A stretch of DNA of 64,000 nucleotides from Saccharospirillum sp. (GTDB taxonomy: Bacteria > Pseudomonadota > Gammaproteobacteria > Pseudomonadales > Natronospirillaceae): positions 1,240,001 through 1,304,000 of the forward strand of contig JAGYIL010000001.1 in the NCBI GenBank assembly GCA_018402545.1, written 5' to 3'. A model generated the notes under the pieces. It was not told the DNA's origin. It made no database searches and saw nothing but the letters and a program-made list of their open reading frames with translations. Numbering within the stretch: the stretch's first letter is position 1; each line of letters begins with the position of its first letter. Shown here in pieces: positions 1-9,450 of this stretch. The position numbers were made by a program, and so were the translations under genes.

Positions 1-1298
1 ATGTCGTTGAGCAGCAGGGTTTTTTCATGCTCGTAAGACAGAATTCGGGTACGCAAGCGTTCTTCGTCAGCCAGTGTTTCGAGCTTGCGGGTGCGTTCAT
101 CGACTCTCAGCTCCAGTTGCTGATTCAGCGCGTACAGCTCCTGACGGGTTTGGTGATACTGGCGCAGCGATACGAGGCTTATGACGACGGAGAATGCAAG
201 TCCGCCCCAACTCAGAGGTGTTTGGTTCCAGGGCAACAGTCCGTGTGCGACCGCCATGTCGACTAACAGGAGGACAGAATAGAGGGCGAAGCTGGCAATA
301 ACGGCCAGTTGCTCCCGACTGACCGTGCGTAGATTGGGGGTGACTACAATGAACAGGGTGGTCAACGTTGCCAGTAACAGGTAGTCGAACACATAGAACG
401 CTGAGGGCAGAATGATTAAACCCAGCAACGACAAAGCGAGCGATCCGACCAGGTAAAGCAGATGGCCCTGCCAGAGCCTGCGAATTAGCCTGAACCGGGT
501 TTCAGGAAGCCATTGCTCGAGCAACAGTCCAATGGCGACGGGCACCATGAAATAGGCACCGGCTGCGATGTAGTCCCAGACAATGGGCTGGTAGAGCAGC
601 AGCAGGCTGGCAGGACTTTCTGCTGTCACCATTAAAGCGGAGCACAGTGAGAACAGCCCCACGCTGACAAAGGTACGTCGCTGGGTTTCGATCAGTGCAA
701 AAAATAAGGCCAGTACCGCAATCAGCAACGAGAAAGCGCTGGCAGCCAAGGCATCGGCTGAATTGACCAGCAGCGTCAGTACCTGATCCTGGCGAGAGTT
801 GACCTTCACTTCTCCCCACAGACCGATGTCGCTGTAGCTGGAAAAAATGCGGAAATAAAGCGGTTTGCCGTCAAACCCTTCGGGGAGCGTGATCATGTGC
901 CAGGGCCAGCCTTCGAAGGAGCCCTGGCCCTGCTTATCAAAGGTACCGTATTGGTAGATCTTTTCGCCATCCAGGTAGACTTCAGTAATCAAATCGACAC
1001 TGTAGATGTAGAGAATGGGCTCCCACCATTGATTCTCTGGCAAGGTGACCCGGTACCAGACGTTGGTTTGTCCGTTCCGCCCTGGCGGGTTTGAGGGAAA
1101 AGCGATGGATTGCCAGGCAGGGTTGTCAGGCGCATCCTGAGTCCATACGGGCACGCCGTCCGAGGTAAAGGGAGAGTCACCCCATCGGTACTGCCACCCT
1201 TGCTCCAGTGCCATGGCGGGCGATTGAGCGTGGCTGCCCAATGCCAGGGACCAGACCAGAGGCAGTGCCCACAGTGCTCTGAGAAATGCGTTTACCAT
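1..1298 (-). CDS. 7TM-DISM membrane sensor, 3' part cut off (probable histidine kinase)
   Basis: Partial gene; 432 residues are visible and the frame runs off the left edge without a stop. Reading from the ATG at 1298 there is a signal peptide (about 1-26), a Trp/Tyr-rich periplasmic beta-sandwich typical of 7TMR-DISM receptors (about 30-170), seven hydrophobic segments (about 175-385), and a coiled-coil linker rich in Glu, Arg and Leu. The last visible residues, EKTLLLND, are followed by codon AT-, which matches the N-D-(I/M)-H-D-G-x-G phospho-acceptor region of HisKA_3-type kinases. A kinase is therefore my preferred reading, though a GGDEF output cannot be excluded. It transduces an unknown periplasmic signal and is divergent from the Hsp20 gene. 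Confidence 0.75.
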   Translation of the reverse strand, partial: MVNAFLRALWALPLVWSLALGSHAQSPAMALEQGWQYRWGDSPFTSDGVPVWTQDAPDNPAWQSIAFPSNPPGRNGQTNVWYRVTLPENQWWEPILYIYSVDLITEVYLDGEKIYQYGTFDKQGQGSFEGWPWHMITLPEGFDGKPLYFRIFSSYSDIGLWGEVKVNSRQDQVLTLLVNSADALAASAFSLLIAVLALFFALIETQRRTFVSVGLFSLCSALMVTAESPASLLLLYQPIVWDYIAAGAYFMVPVAIGLLLEQWLPETRFRLIRRLWQGHLLYLVGSLALSLLGLIILPSAFYVFDYLLLATLTTLFIVVTPNLRTVSREQLAVIASFALYSVLLLVDMAVAHGLLPWNQTPLSWGGLAFSVVISLVSLRQYHQTRQELYALNQQLELRVDERTRKLETLADEERLRTRILSYEHEKTLLLND

Positions 1299-1459
1299 AG
1301 GGGCTGAACACCACGAAAAACCTGAACATTAGTTATTCATTATAGATAAGGTCCGCAGGTTTGCCTTGCAAAATTGTTATTAAGGGAAGGGGGGGTATCG
1401 GCTCCTACTGAGAGAAGCAACTTTCTGTTGTTTTACGACATGGTTGATCTTGCAGGTTG

Positions 1460-1473
1460 TTGATCTGGATCAA
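1460..1473. promoter_or_regulatory. FNR/ANR box upstream of hsp20
   Basis: TTGATCTGGATCAA is a perfect match to the FNR/ANR consensus TTGATNNNNATCAA. Its centre is at 1466.5. A class II promoter would start near 1508, and TAGTCT at 1495-1500 lies where the -10 box would then fall. The downstream gene is the Hsp20 gene at 1627. The rest of the 328-base gap (1299-1626) holds no open frame I can support. Confidence 0.75.
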
Positions 1474-1626
1474 TGGACCACGGCCCGACAGGACTAGTCT
1501 GGTAGATGAAGTCACCGGGATCGCGCTGGTCAGTCAGGGTTTTTCAGTGACGAATCCCGAACTGAAGGTACCTGATACAAGTTGTAATGTTCAGGTTTAA
1601 TTGGGCATTAACGACAGGATAAGACC

Positions 1627-2181
1627 ATGGAAAATACACATCAGTCCAAATCAAAACTGGCCCCCAAAAACTGGTTCAAACATGAAGACCGTCGCGAACT
1701 GTCGACCACCGACCGGCGCAAGCCGTTGTTTTCGCTGATACGCATGCGTGATGACATGGACCGGCTGTTTGACGAGGCGTTCGGTAGCATGCCTTTGCCA
1801 AGTCTGTTTGATGACACCGATTTTTTTGCGGGCAATTCCAACATTCTCAGACCCAACATTGATATTACTGAGAATAAGGGGAACTACGTCATCACCGCTG
1901 AAGTACCCGGTGTCGAAGAAAAGGATCTGAAACTGACCATGGAGCAGGACAGCCTGGTCATCAGTGGAGAAAAGCGCTCGGAACATGAAGAAAAGCAGGA
2001 CGATAAAATCCATCGGATTGAGCGCATCTATGGCCAGTTCAGGCGAGTGCTGGCGTTACCGGCAGACGCCAAGGCTGACGACATCACGGCGCGTTTCAAA
2101 AATGGTGTTTTGACGGTGACCATTGGCCGTGATCTCAGTCAGGCCAGTACGCAACGTCAGATCAGGATTGAAAAGGGATAG
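1627..2181 (+). CDS. Small heat-shock protein, Hsp20/alpha-crystallin family
   Basis: 184 residues, slightly longer than IbpA-type proteins because of a polar N-terminal arm of about 70 residues. The alpha-crystallin domain runs from about 75 to 175, starting at RPNIDITENKGNYVITAEVPG and ending in the conserved F-K-N-G-V-L-T-V-T strand. The C-terminal tail is short (QIRIEKG) and carries an I-x-I-like motif. It is an ATP-independent holdase that keeps unfolding proteins soluble in the cytoplasm. AGGA precedes the ATG. The FNR/ANR box upstream suggests induction at low oxygen rather than, or as well as, by heat. Confidence 0.93.
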   Translation: MENTHQSKSKLAPKNWFKHEDRRELSTTDRRKPLFSLIRMRDDMDRLFDEAFGSMPLPSLFDDTDFFAGNSNILRPNIDITENKGNYVITAEVPGVEEKDLKLTMEQDSLVISGEKRSEHEEKQDDKIHRIERIYGQFRRVLALPADAKADDITARFKNGVLTVTIGRDLSQASTQRQIRIEKG

Positions 2182-2212
2182 TAATCGCCTTTCGACGCTC
2201 TCCTCCGGGAGT

Positions 2213-2380
2213 TAGCAGGCTGTTGAAATTCGTAGAATTTCGGCCGCCTGCTACCGGAACACGGATGTTCCGGCAAAATCGATGACTGTTAAGTCATTGA
2301 TTTTGGGAGAGAAGCGGAAATCGCAATTTTCGCTTCTCGTGTTTTGAAAAAGGCAGGATGCCTTTTTCAACAACCTGTTA
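2213..2380. repeat. 168-bp palindromic repeat with terminal inverted repeats (MITE-like)
   Basis: The ends, 2213-2228 and 2365-2380, are inverted repeats matching at 14 of 16 positions (tagcaggctgttgaaa against taacaggttgttgaaa). Inside lie four hairpins in series: 2254-2273 (8-bp stem), 2276-2305 (13-bp stem, one mismatch), 2309-2338 (8-bp perfect stem, extendable) and 2346-2368 (10-bp stem). It has no coding capacity. It lies between the convergent ends of hsp20 and the FMN protein gene. It looks like a non-autonomous mobile or intergenic repeat, but no second copy was seen in this window. Confidence 0.6.
2346..2368. terminator. Bidirectional Rho-independent terminator inside the repeat
   Basis: GAAAAAGGCA, loop gga, TGCCTTTTTC. 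A short GC core is flanked by A and T runs on both sides, so a U-run forms in either direction. It lies between two convergent genes. Confidence 0.6.
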
Positions 2381-2441
2381 GAGGAGAGCATCGGTAGGTG
2401 GATGCTGGCCAATGGTTGCAGCAGGGGGGGGCGTCCGGCCC

Positions 2442-3953
2442 TTACTTGACAGTGTGGAGCGGTATACGGTTCTGGTAAAAATGATCCAGTGGCGCGGTAA
2501 AGCCACTGTCGGTCACCATCCGAACGTGTTTGCGCTCTAGATCCGAGGGGCCGGAAACGCCACAGGAGTGGGCGATCATTTCCAGAAAATACACCATCTG
2601 CCGATGGTAATGGGCCACCCTGGTGGCTTTGTCGGCCGGTACCAGGCCGCGCTGCAGCTTGGGGTCGTGCGTGGTGACGCCCGTCGGGCAGGTATTTCGA
2701 TTGCATTGCAATGCCTGAATGCAGCCGAGCGAAAACATGAAGCCCCGGGCCGATACCACGTAGTCGGCGCCGGTTGCCAGCGCCCAGGCGACTTTGCTGG
2801 GCACCATTAACTTGCCGGACGCGACGATCCGGATACGCTCGCGCAGGCCGCTGGCAACAAGCTGGTCGACCAGCCACGGCAGGCTCTCCCGGATTGGCAG
2901 TCCAACGTAGTCCATCAGCGGCTGTGGTGCCGCACCGGTACCGCCATCGGCGCTGTCGAGGGTAATGAAGTCGGGTGCGTACTCGAGTCCGCGTTCGCGA
3001 ATCAGCTCAAACAACGCAACCAGCCAGTCGGTATCGCCCAGCACGCATTTAAAGCCAACCGGTTTGCCGGTGACTGCTCTGACCCGGTGGATCATCGCCA
3101 ACAGGTCTTCGTTTGAGGTAATGTCCAGATGGCGGTTTGGGCTGATTGAATCCTCACCGATGGGGATGCCCCTGATTTTGGCGATTTGCTCGGTCACCTT
3201 GTCGCCGGGCAGTATTCCCCCTTTACCCGGTTTGGCCCCCTGGCTGAGTTTGATCTCGAACATTCGGATCTGATCGTGGGCTGCCAGGGCGCGCAATTTT
3301 TCGTCACTGAGTTCACCCGCCTGGTCCCGAACGCCGTATTTGGCGGTACCCACCTGAAATACCAGATCGCAGCCACCCTCGAGGTGAAATGGCGACAAAC
3401 CGCCTTCGCCGGTATTCATCCAGCAGCCGGCCTGCTTGGCCCCCCGGGAAAGTGCCTGAACGGCCGGCTTCGACAGGGCCCCGTAACTCATGCCGGAAAT
3501 GTTAAAGAAGGACTGGGGTTCATAGGGGTGGCGGCAGCCCGGGCCGATGCGCTTGGGTTGCCAGTGGGTTGCGGTATCGCTCAGCGTCGGGAAGGCCGAA
3601 TTCATAAACATCACCGTTCCGGTTGGTTCCAGCGAGCGGGTTGACCCAAAGGCAATGGTGTTATCGAGGTCTTTGGCGGCGCGGTACACCCAGCTGCGTT
3701 CGGCCCGGTTAAACGGCAGTTCTTCGCGGTCCATGGCAAAGAAATACTGTCGGAAGAACTCACCCATGTGTTCAAAAAAATATCGAAAGCGACCCACCAC
3801 CGGGTAGTTGCGGCGAATGCTGTGTTTACTCTGATTGCGGTCGATCAGATACAGAACCGCCAGGGTGATCAAACCAGCCAGCAACGCCAGCACGAGTAAC
3901 AGCCCCAGAGCGGCCAGTGAAATCAGGCCCAGATTCAGCAGACTACTGCTCAT
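2442..3953 (-). CDS. Membrane-anchored FMN-binding glutamate synthase family protein
   Basis: 503 residues. The N-terminus has a transmembrane segment (about 7-37). The rest matches the FMN/Fe-S central domain of glutamate synthase: GMSYGALSKPAVQALSRGA, the FMN-barrel segment DFITLDSADGGTGAAPQPLMD, and a cluster-binding CIQALQCNRNTCPTG with three spaced Cys for a 3Fe-4S centre. The amidotransferase domain is absent, as is usual in this stand-alone family. The true reaction of these proteins is not established; glutamate synthesis is not implied. GAGGA lies before the ATG at 3953. It is a single-gene unit convergent with hsp20. Confidence 0.88.
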   Translation of the reverse strand: MSSSLLNLGLISLAALGLLLVLALLAGLITLAVLYLIDRNQSKHSIRRNYPVVGRFRYFFEHMGEFFRQYFFAMDREELPFNRAERSWVYRAAKDLDNTIAFGSTRSLEPTGTVMFMNSAFPTLSDTATHWQPKRIGPGCRHPYEPQSFFNISGMSYGALSKPAVQALSRGAKQAGCWMNTGEGGLSPFHLEGGCDLVFQVGTAKYGVRDQAGELSDEKLRALAAHDQIRMFEIKLSQGAKPGKGGILPGDKVTEQIAKIRGIPIGEDSISPNRHLDITSNEDLLAMIHRVRAVTGKPVGFKCVLGDTDWLVALFELIRERGLEYAPDFITLDSADGGTGAAPQPLMDYVGLPIRESLPWLVDQLVASGLRERIRIVASGKLMVPSKVAWALATGADYVVSARGFMFSLGCIQALQCNRNTCPTGVTTHDPKLQRGLVPADKATRVAHYHRQMVYFLEMIAHSCGVSGPSDLERKHVRMVTDSGFTAPLDHFYQNRIPLHTVK

Positions 3954-4077
3954 CGATTGTCCTCAGTTTGAGATTTTGGAGTAGCCTACCAGAGGAAGGT
4001 CGGTTGAGGGCGGTTTCCCTTGCGCCCTGTCGAATGTGCTAGTGTGTTTGTCACTTATCTGTTCTTCGGGAGCGACC

Positions 4078-5310
4078 ATGACACGCCGTAAAATCGAGTT
4101 TACCAACCGGGAGGGTCACACCCTGACCGGCGCACTGGAACAGCCGGATGCCGGCCCTGTTCGGGTGATGGCCCTGTTCGCCCATTGCTTTACCTGCGGC
4201 AAGGATGTAGTCGCCGCTACCCGCATTGCCAGTGCGTTGGCCGAGCAGGGCATTGCCGTATTTCGCTTCGACTTTACCGGCCTGGGAGGCAGCGACGGTG
4301 ATTTCGGCAACACCAATTTCAGTTCCAACGTTGAAGACCTGCTCGATGCCGCTGAGTTTCTGACTGAACATTACCAGGCCCCCAGATTGCTGATTGGCCA
4401 TAGCCTGGGTGGCGCGGCCGCACTGGTCGCGGCCTCCCGGCTTGAGTCGGTGGAAGCGGTGGTGACCATTGCCGCCCCGTCAACGCCCTCGCACGTTCAG
4501 CATTTGTTTGCCGACCAGCACTGCGATATTAGCCAGGACGGCCAGGCTGAGGTGGATATTGGCGGGCGCCACTTCAACATCAGGGCGCAATTACTGGAAG
4601 ACCTTGAAGACTGGTCATCACGCAACCTGGTTGCCACCTTGCGCAAGCCTTTGCTGATTTTCCATTCACCGGTTGATGCCGTGGTGCCGGTCAGCGAAGC
4701 CGCCGAGCTTTACCAGGCGGCCATGCATCCAAAGAGTTTTGTGTCACTCGATAACGCCGATCATCTGTTGTCAAAACGCGCTGACTCCGACTATGTTGCA
4801 GCGACACTGGCGGCCTGGGCCAGCCGGTACCTGGAATTTGGCGATGAAGCCACCCCGACAGATCGGCCCCGGGTCGCAGAAGACGAGGTCATCGTGACCG
4901 AACAGGACGCGCGTTTTCTGCGCGGCCTGTACACAACACGGCATGAAGTACTGGCCGACGAGCCCGAAAGCAAAGGCGGCACCGATCAGGGCCCAACCCC
5001 CTATGATCTTTTGCTGATGTCGCTTGGCGCCTGCACCTCCATGACCTTGCGCATGTACGCCAATCACAAATCGCTGGCTGTCAGCGACATTCGGGTGCGG
5101 CTGCGGCATTCACGGATTCACGCGGAAGACTGCCAGGATTGCGAGTCGAAGAACGGCCAGATCGAACAACTGGAACGCCACATCAGCTACAAGGGCAACC
5201 TGACCGAGGCCGAACAGCAACGTTTACTGGAAATCGCCGATCGCTGCCCGGTGCATAAAACCCTGACCCGGGAAATACGGATCAGAACTGAAGGAGGGCA
5301 AGTGGAATAG
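4078..5310 (+). CDS. Bifunctional alpha/beta-hydrolase - OsmC family protein
   Basis: 410 residues in two domains. Residues 1-255 are a serine hydrolase with nucleophile elbow GHSLGG (Ser109), Asp200 and His229 as the likely triad. Residues 270-410 are an OsmC/Ohr-like domain with the two thiol-peroxidase cysteines, Cys319 (SLGACTSMTL) and Cys390 (DRCPVHKTL). OsmC proteins reduce organic hydroperoxides; the hydrolase may release fatty-acyl hydroperoxides or other esters. I start at the ATG at 4078, which has GGGAG at 4067-4072; an upstream ATG at 4036 would add 14 unlikely residues. The same fusion is known in other proteobacteria. Confidence 0.88.
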   Translation: MTRRKIEFTNREGHTLTGALEQPDAGPVRVMALFAHCFTCGKDVVAATRIASALAEQGIAVFRFDFTGLGGSDGDFGNTNFSSNVEDLLDAAEFLTEHYQAPRLLIGHSLGGAAALVAASRLESVEAVVTIAAPSTPSHVQHLFADQHCDISQDGQAEVDIGGRHFNIRAQLLEDLEDWSSRNLVATLRKPLLIFHSPVDAVVPVSEAAELYQAAMHPKSFVSLDNADHLLSKRADSDYVAATLAAWASRYLEFGDEATPTDRPRVAEDEVIVTEQDARFLRGLYTTRHEVLADEPESKGGTDQGPTPYDLLLMSLGACTSMTLRMYANHKSLAVSDIRVRLRHSRIHAEDCQDCESKNGQIEQLERHISYKGNLTEAEQQRLLEIADRCPVHKTLTREIRIRTEGGQVE

Positions 5311-5322
5311 CGTTAAACCGGA

Positions 5323-6522
5323 TTACGCCGCAGCAGGCAATCGAATCCGTGCGGCAAATCCCCAGCCAAAGAGGGCCACGGCAATGCCACAAAACCAGAT
5401 GCCCAGTGCCATAGGCAGCGGTGAACCATCCATGGCCTGGCCCAGCCAGAGCCCGATGAGAAACGACGCAATGACCATCACCAGGCTGCTGAGCGCCGAT
5501 GCCGCCCCGGCGGCATGTGGGAAGGGCCCCATAACACCGCTTTGGGCGCACGGCTGGTTGATGCCATGCCCGATCATGAAGACATAAAACGGCAGTAATA
5601 AAGCCCAGAGTGACGTAAAGCCCAGCACCACCAGCAGGATCATCATCGAACTGCCCGCCAGTGCAAAGGCGCCACCCACCACAACCGTGCGCTGTATGCT
5701 GACGCGCAGCAGCAAACGACGACACAGCAAAGTGCCACTGATGTAGGACGCCGACATCGAAAACATGATGATGCCGTAATGCGTGGCCGACAGGCTCAGG
5801 TAGTCCATAAACACAAACGAAGACGACGCCAGAAACACATAAAGCCCGCCGTAAGTTGCTGCCTGCAGTAGCGCGTATGACCAGAACGTATGGTGGGTCA
5901 GAATGCCACCCCAGGTGCGCACCAGGCGGCTCGGTCGCAACGACTGGGTGCGCGGCTCGCGCAATGTCTCATCCAGACGAAAAGCAATTAACAGCAACAC
6001 AGCGAAGCTGAATGCCGCCAGAAACACGAAGGTAAACTGCCAGCCGAGATAGGCGGTTAACAGGGCACCGAGCGGTGCGGAAATACAGGCCAGAACGCCC
6101 AGGCCGGACAAGCCCCGGCTGAGCGCGCGCGCCGATTGTACCGGGTCGTCAAACAAGTCGCGCACCAGGGCCCGGGCACACATCACCGCCGCGCCCAAAG
6201 CAATGCCTTGAACCAGGCGCCAGCCAATCAGCCATTCCATGGCCGGTGCCAGTGCCGCGCCTATGGCCGACAAGGCGTATAAGCCAAGGCCCGCCAGCAA
6301 GACCGGCCGGCGGCCATAGCGGTCGGATACCGGCCCCCAAATCAGTTGGGACGCGCCGAAAGCGAGCAGCATGACCGACAGGGTTAACTGGGCGTGGGCG
6401 ACGGTGGTATCGAACGACTCTGTGATGTACGGCAGGGCGGGCAGGTAGAGGTCGGTCGTGAACGGCTGCAAACCCAGCAGGAGCGTCAGAATCAGGATCA
6501 GGAAAGCGGGGTTTACAGACAT
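5323..6522 (-). CDS. Bcr/CflA family MFS multidrug exporter
   Basis: 399 residues, 12 predicted membrane segments. The N-terminal region LPALPYITESFDTTVAHAQ and the loop WGPVSDRYGRRPVLLAG carry the Bcr/CflA signature and MFS motif A. Family members export bicyclomycin, chloramphenicol or sulfonamides by proton antiport in the inner membrane; the substrate here is unknown. I use the ATG at 6522, preceded by AAGGA; a start at 6642 would add 40 non-membrane residues. It is convergent with the OsmC fusion gene, with 12 bases between the stops. Confidence 0.9.
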   Translation of the reverse strand: MSVNPAFLILILTLLLGLQPFTTDLYLPALPYITESFDTTVAHAQLTLSVMLLAFGASQLIWGPVSDRYGRRPVLLAGLGLYALSAIGAALAPAMEWLIGWRLVQGIALGAAVMCARALVRDLFDDPVQSARALSRGLSGLGVLACISAPLGALLTAYLGWQFTFVFLAAFSFAVLLLIAFRLDETLREPRTQSLRPSRLVRTWGGILTHHTFWSYALLQAATYGGLYVFLASSSFVFMDYLSLSATHYGIIMFSMSASYISGTLLCRRLLLRVSIQRTVVVGGAFALAGSSMMILLVVLGFTSLWALLLPFYVFMIGHGINQPCAQSGVMGPFPHAAGAASALSSLVMVIASFLIGLWLGQAMDGSPLPMALGIWFCGIAVALFGWGFAARIRLPAAA

Positions 6523-6709
6523 TAAAATACAGTCCTTGACGATGAGCAAAATAGTGGCTGCACTATATCGTAGAAAAGCAGACCTCGCTGGAACGCTGCT
6601 GTCTGGCTGGGTGTACGATGGGAGTAGGGGATGGCTTTGCAACCGGCTGTCGATCCCGTGATACTGAATCCGGTTACCTCATTTTGCACCGCCCAAGCAG
6701 GATTCCGCC

Positions 6710-9409
6710 ATGAAGGCCGTCGATTATTCACAGGAACTGGATACCGTCTTTGCTCACCTGGAAACCAGTGCCGAAGGGCTGAGCGCAGCAGAGGCAGCAG
6801 AGCGCCTGACGCGCCTCGGTGCCAACGAAATCACGTTTCGCAAAACACCCGCCTGGCGCCGGTTGCTGGCGCAGTTTTACGACCCGATGGTGATTATCCT
6901 GCTGGTGACCGCGGGCATAACGACCACCCTGACGTTGTTGGGCGAGCACATGTTGCCAGATACCCTGGTGATCATTGGCGTGGTGGTGCTGAATGCCCTG
7001 CTTGGTTTTGTTCAGGAGGGCAAGGCCGAAGGTGCCCTGGATGCACTGCGCACCATGCTGGTACATGAATGTCTGGTCATTCGTGCCGGCACCGAGCACC
7101 GCCTGCCCGCCCGCGAACTGGTACCGGGAGATCTGGTAGCGCTTGAAGCCGGCGATAAGATCCCGGCGGATGTTCGATTTGTTCGCGTCAGTAATCTGCA
7201 CGTGGATGAATCGTCGCTGACCGGTGAATCCGTACCGGTGCAGAAAATAACCGGCGCTCTGAGCGGCCAGGATCTGGTGCCCGGCGATCAGCGCAATACC
7301 GGTTTTTCCGGCACCTACGTCAGCCAGGGAACCGCCACCGCCGTGGTGATTGCCACCGGCCATCAGACCGTATTTGGCCAGATAGCGGGCATGGTGAAAT
7401 CCGCGCAGGCCAAGATTACCCCGATGCAACGCAAGCTGAATGAGTTTGTTCGCAGCCTGATTATCGCCATATTGGGTGTGGGTGCAGTCAGCTTTTTCTA
7501 TACCCTCTATCTCGGATTTAGCATCAGCTACGGTTTTCTTGGGGCGGTCTCGCTGGTGGTGGCCTCTATCCCCGAGATGTTGCCCGCGCTGATGACCTCC
7601 ATTCTTGCTCTGTCGGGCGTGGTGATGGCCCGGCGCAAGGCGCTGATTCGCCATTTGCCTGCCGCGGAAACTCTCGGAGCAACCACGGTCATCTGCTCCG
7701 ACAAAACCGGCACCCTGACCGAAAACCGAATGACAGTGACCCGGGTATACGCCGGTGGCCAGGTGTATGCCGTCAGTACCGGTGGAACGCCACTCGAAGG
7801 CGAATTCAGCCTTGAAGTCCCGGTCGATGTAGCCGGTCATCCCGCCTTGTCGACTTTGCTGGCCGCCGGAAGCTACTGCAATAACGCCCACTTATCGGGT
7901 GACGGTGGCACCGGTGACCCGACGGAGATAGCCCTGCGCCAGTCCGGTCACAAGGGGGGTGTCCGCCTCGAGCAAATCCGTCGGGTGGAGGAGATGCCGT
8001 TCGACTCCAGCACCAAATACATGGCAGTGCTGGTTGATACCGACCAGGGGCGTCAGATCTGGGTGAAAGGAGCCCCGGAAGTGGTGCTCGGCATGTGCGA
8101 TCAGACCCTGGATGCACAGGGCCAGACGGTCAGTCTTGAAAGCAACCGTGTCACCCATCAGGCAACCGTCTTTGCCAGCGACGCGCTGCGCACCCTGGGG
8201 TTTGCGATGAAACCGGTGCCTGCAGATCATGCCGACCTGCGCCATGAAGACCTGGCCGGCCTGGTGTTCGTCGGCCTGCAGGGCATGATCGACCCGCCCA
8301 GAGCTGCCGCGAAGGACGCCGTGGCAATCTGCAAAGAAGCCGGTATTCGTATTGTGATGATCACCGGCGATCATCCGGATACCGCCCGGGCCGTGGCGCA
8401 ATTGCTGGGCATCGAAGCCGACCGGGCCGTCACCGGCGCAGAACTGACCGGCATGAACGAGGCCGATCTGCGCAACCTGGTTGAATCGGTTTCAGTATTT
8501 GCCCGGGTGGCGCCGGAGCACAAGAAAGCCATCGCCCGGGCGTTGCAGGCTAATGGTCATGTGGTGGCGATGACCGGCGACGGCGTTAATGATGCGCCAG
8601 CATTGAAAGCCGCTGATATTGGTATTGCCATGGGGCGCAGTGGCACCGAAGTCGCCCGTGAAGCCGCCGATATGGTGCTACAGGACGATAATTTTGCCAC
8701 CATCGTCGCAGCCGTCGAGGAAGGGCGTCACGCCTGGAACAATGTGCAGAAAGCCATTCTGTATACCCTGCCAACCAATGCCGCCCAGGCGTTTCTGATT
8801 CTGGGGGCGGTGTTGCTTGCTTCTCAGGTGCCACTGTTTGGTGTGCGTTTTGTGCTGGAGCCGGTGCAGATTCTCTGGATCAACCTGCTCGATTCGGTAC
8901 TGCTCACCATGCCCCTGGTGATGGAACGCAAGGAGCCCGATTTGCTCAGGGCTCCCCCGAGAGCGGCAGATGAGGGCATCATCAATGCGCGATTCGTTCA
9001 GCGTTTGCTGATTATGGGGTTGGCCATTTCGCTACCGGGCTTTGCGCTCTATTACTATTTTGGGGCACCGGCGGTGGTGGGCGGTCAACTGGTCGATGCG
9101 TTGCTGCTGACCCAGGCACAGACCGCCGCATTCTGGGGCATCTTGCTGGCGCATATCGGCTATGTGGTGTCTGCCCGGTCGCTGAAACAGTCAGCCTTCA
9201 GCTTCAACCCCTTCAGCAACCCCTGGTTGATGGGTGGCATTGCCATCAGCATTGGGATTCGGCTGATTCCCACAGCGATTCCGGCTGCTAACGAGTTGTT
9301 TCGCACAGCGCCTTTTCCGCTGGCATGGTGGCCCTATATTCTGGCGTGTTTCTTCCCGAGCTTTATGGCCATTGAGTTGTTAAAACGGTGGGAAAAACGG
9401 AAGGGGTAA
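6710..9409 (+). CDS. Cation-transporting P-type ATPase (P2-type, PMA1/SERCA-like)
   Basis: 899 residues. An N-terminal cation ATPase domain (about 4-70) is followed by paired membrane helices, the actuator domain with TGES at 171-174, helix M4 with PEMLPAL, the phosphorylation site DKTGTLT (Asp331), the nucleotide domain with KGAPE, TGD(H/Q)P-type hinge TGDHPDTA, GDGVNDAPAL (Asp624), and a six-helix C-terminal bundle. It pumps a cation, perhaps Ca2+ or Mn2+, out of the cytoplasm using ATP; specificity is not readable with certainty. AGGA precedes the ATG. A hairpin terminator follows directly. It is divergent from the MFS gene. Confidence 0.93.
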   Translation: MKAVDYSQELDTVFAHLETSAEGLSAAEAAERLTRLGANEITFRKTPAWRRLLAQFYDPMVIILLVTAGITTTLTLLGEHMLPDTLVIIGVVVLNALLGFVQEGKAEGALDALRTMLVHECLVIRAGTEHRLPARELVPGDLVALEAGDKIPADVRFVRVSNLHVDESSLTGESVPVQKITGALSGQDLVPGDQRNTGFSGTYVSQGTATAVVIATGHQTVFGQIAGMVKSAQAKITPMQRKLNEFVRSLIIAILGVGAVSFFYTLYLGFSISYGFLGAVSLVVASIPEMLPALMTSILALSGVVMARRKALIRHLPAAETLGATTVICSDKTGTLTENRMTVTRVYAGGQVYAVSTGGTPLEGEFSLEVPVDVAGHPALSTLLAAGSYCNNAHLSGDGGTGDPTEIALRQSGHKGGVRLEQIRRVEEMPFDSSTKYMAVLVDTDQGRQIWVKGAPEVVLGMCDQTLDAQGQTVSLESNRVTHQATVFASDALRTLGFAMKPVPADHADLRHEDLAGLVFVGLQGMIDPPRAAAKDAVAICKEAGIRIVMITGDHPDTARAVAQLLGIEADRAVTGAELTGMNEADLRNLVESVSVFARVAPEHKKAIARALQANGHVVAMTGDGVNDAPALKAADIGIAMGRSGTEVAREAADMVLQDDNFATIVAAVEEGRHAWNNVQKAILYTLPTNAAQAFLILGAVLLASQVPLFGVRFVLEPVQILWINLLDSVLLTMPLVMERKEPDLLRAPPRAADEGIINARFVQRLLIMGLAISLPGFALYYYFGAPAVVGGQLVDALLLTQAQTAAFWGILLAHIGYVVSARSLKQSAFSFNPFSNPWLMGGIAISIGIRLIPTAIPAANELFRTAPFPLAWWPYILACFFPSFMAIELLKRWEKRKG

Positions 9410-9410
9410 G

Positions 9411-9434
9411 CGGGGCAGTTGCCCCGTTTGTGTT
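9411..9434 (+). terminator. Terminator after the P-type ATPase
   Basis: CGGGGC, loop agtt, GCCCCG, then TTTGTGTT. A compact GC stem and U-rich tail directly after the stop codon at 9409. Confidence 0.65.
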
Positions 9435-9450
9435 CCTGAATAGTCTGATG

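Noticed and set aside
6728-7891. 387-residue open frame on the minus strand
   Set aside because: It is antisense to the P-type ATPase gene, has no recognisable domain and a His/Gln/Gly-rich composition typical of a shadow frame.
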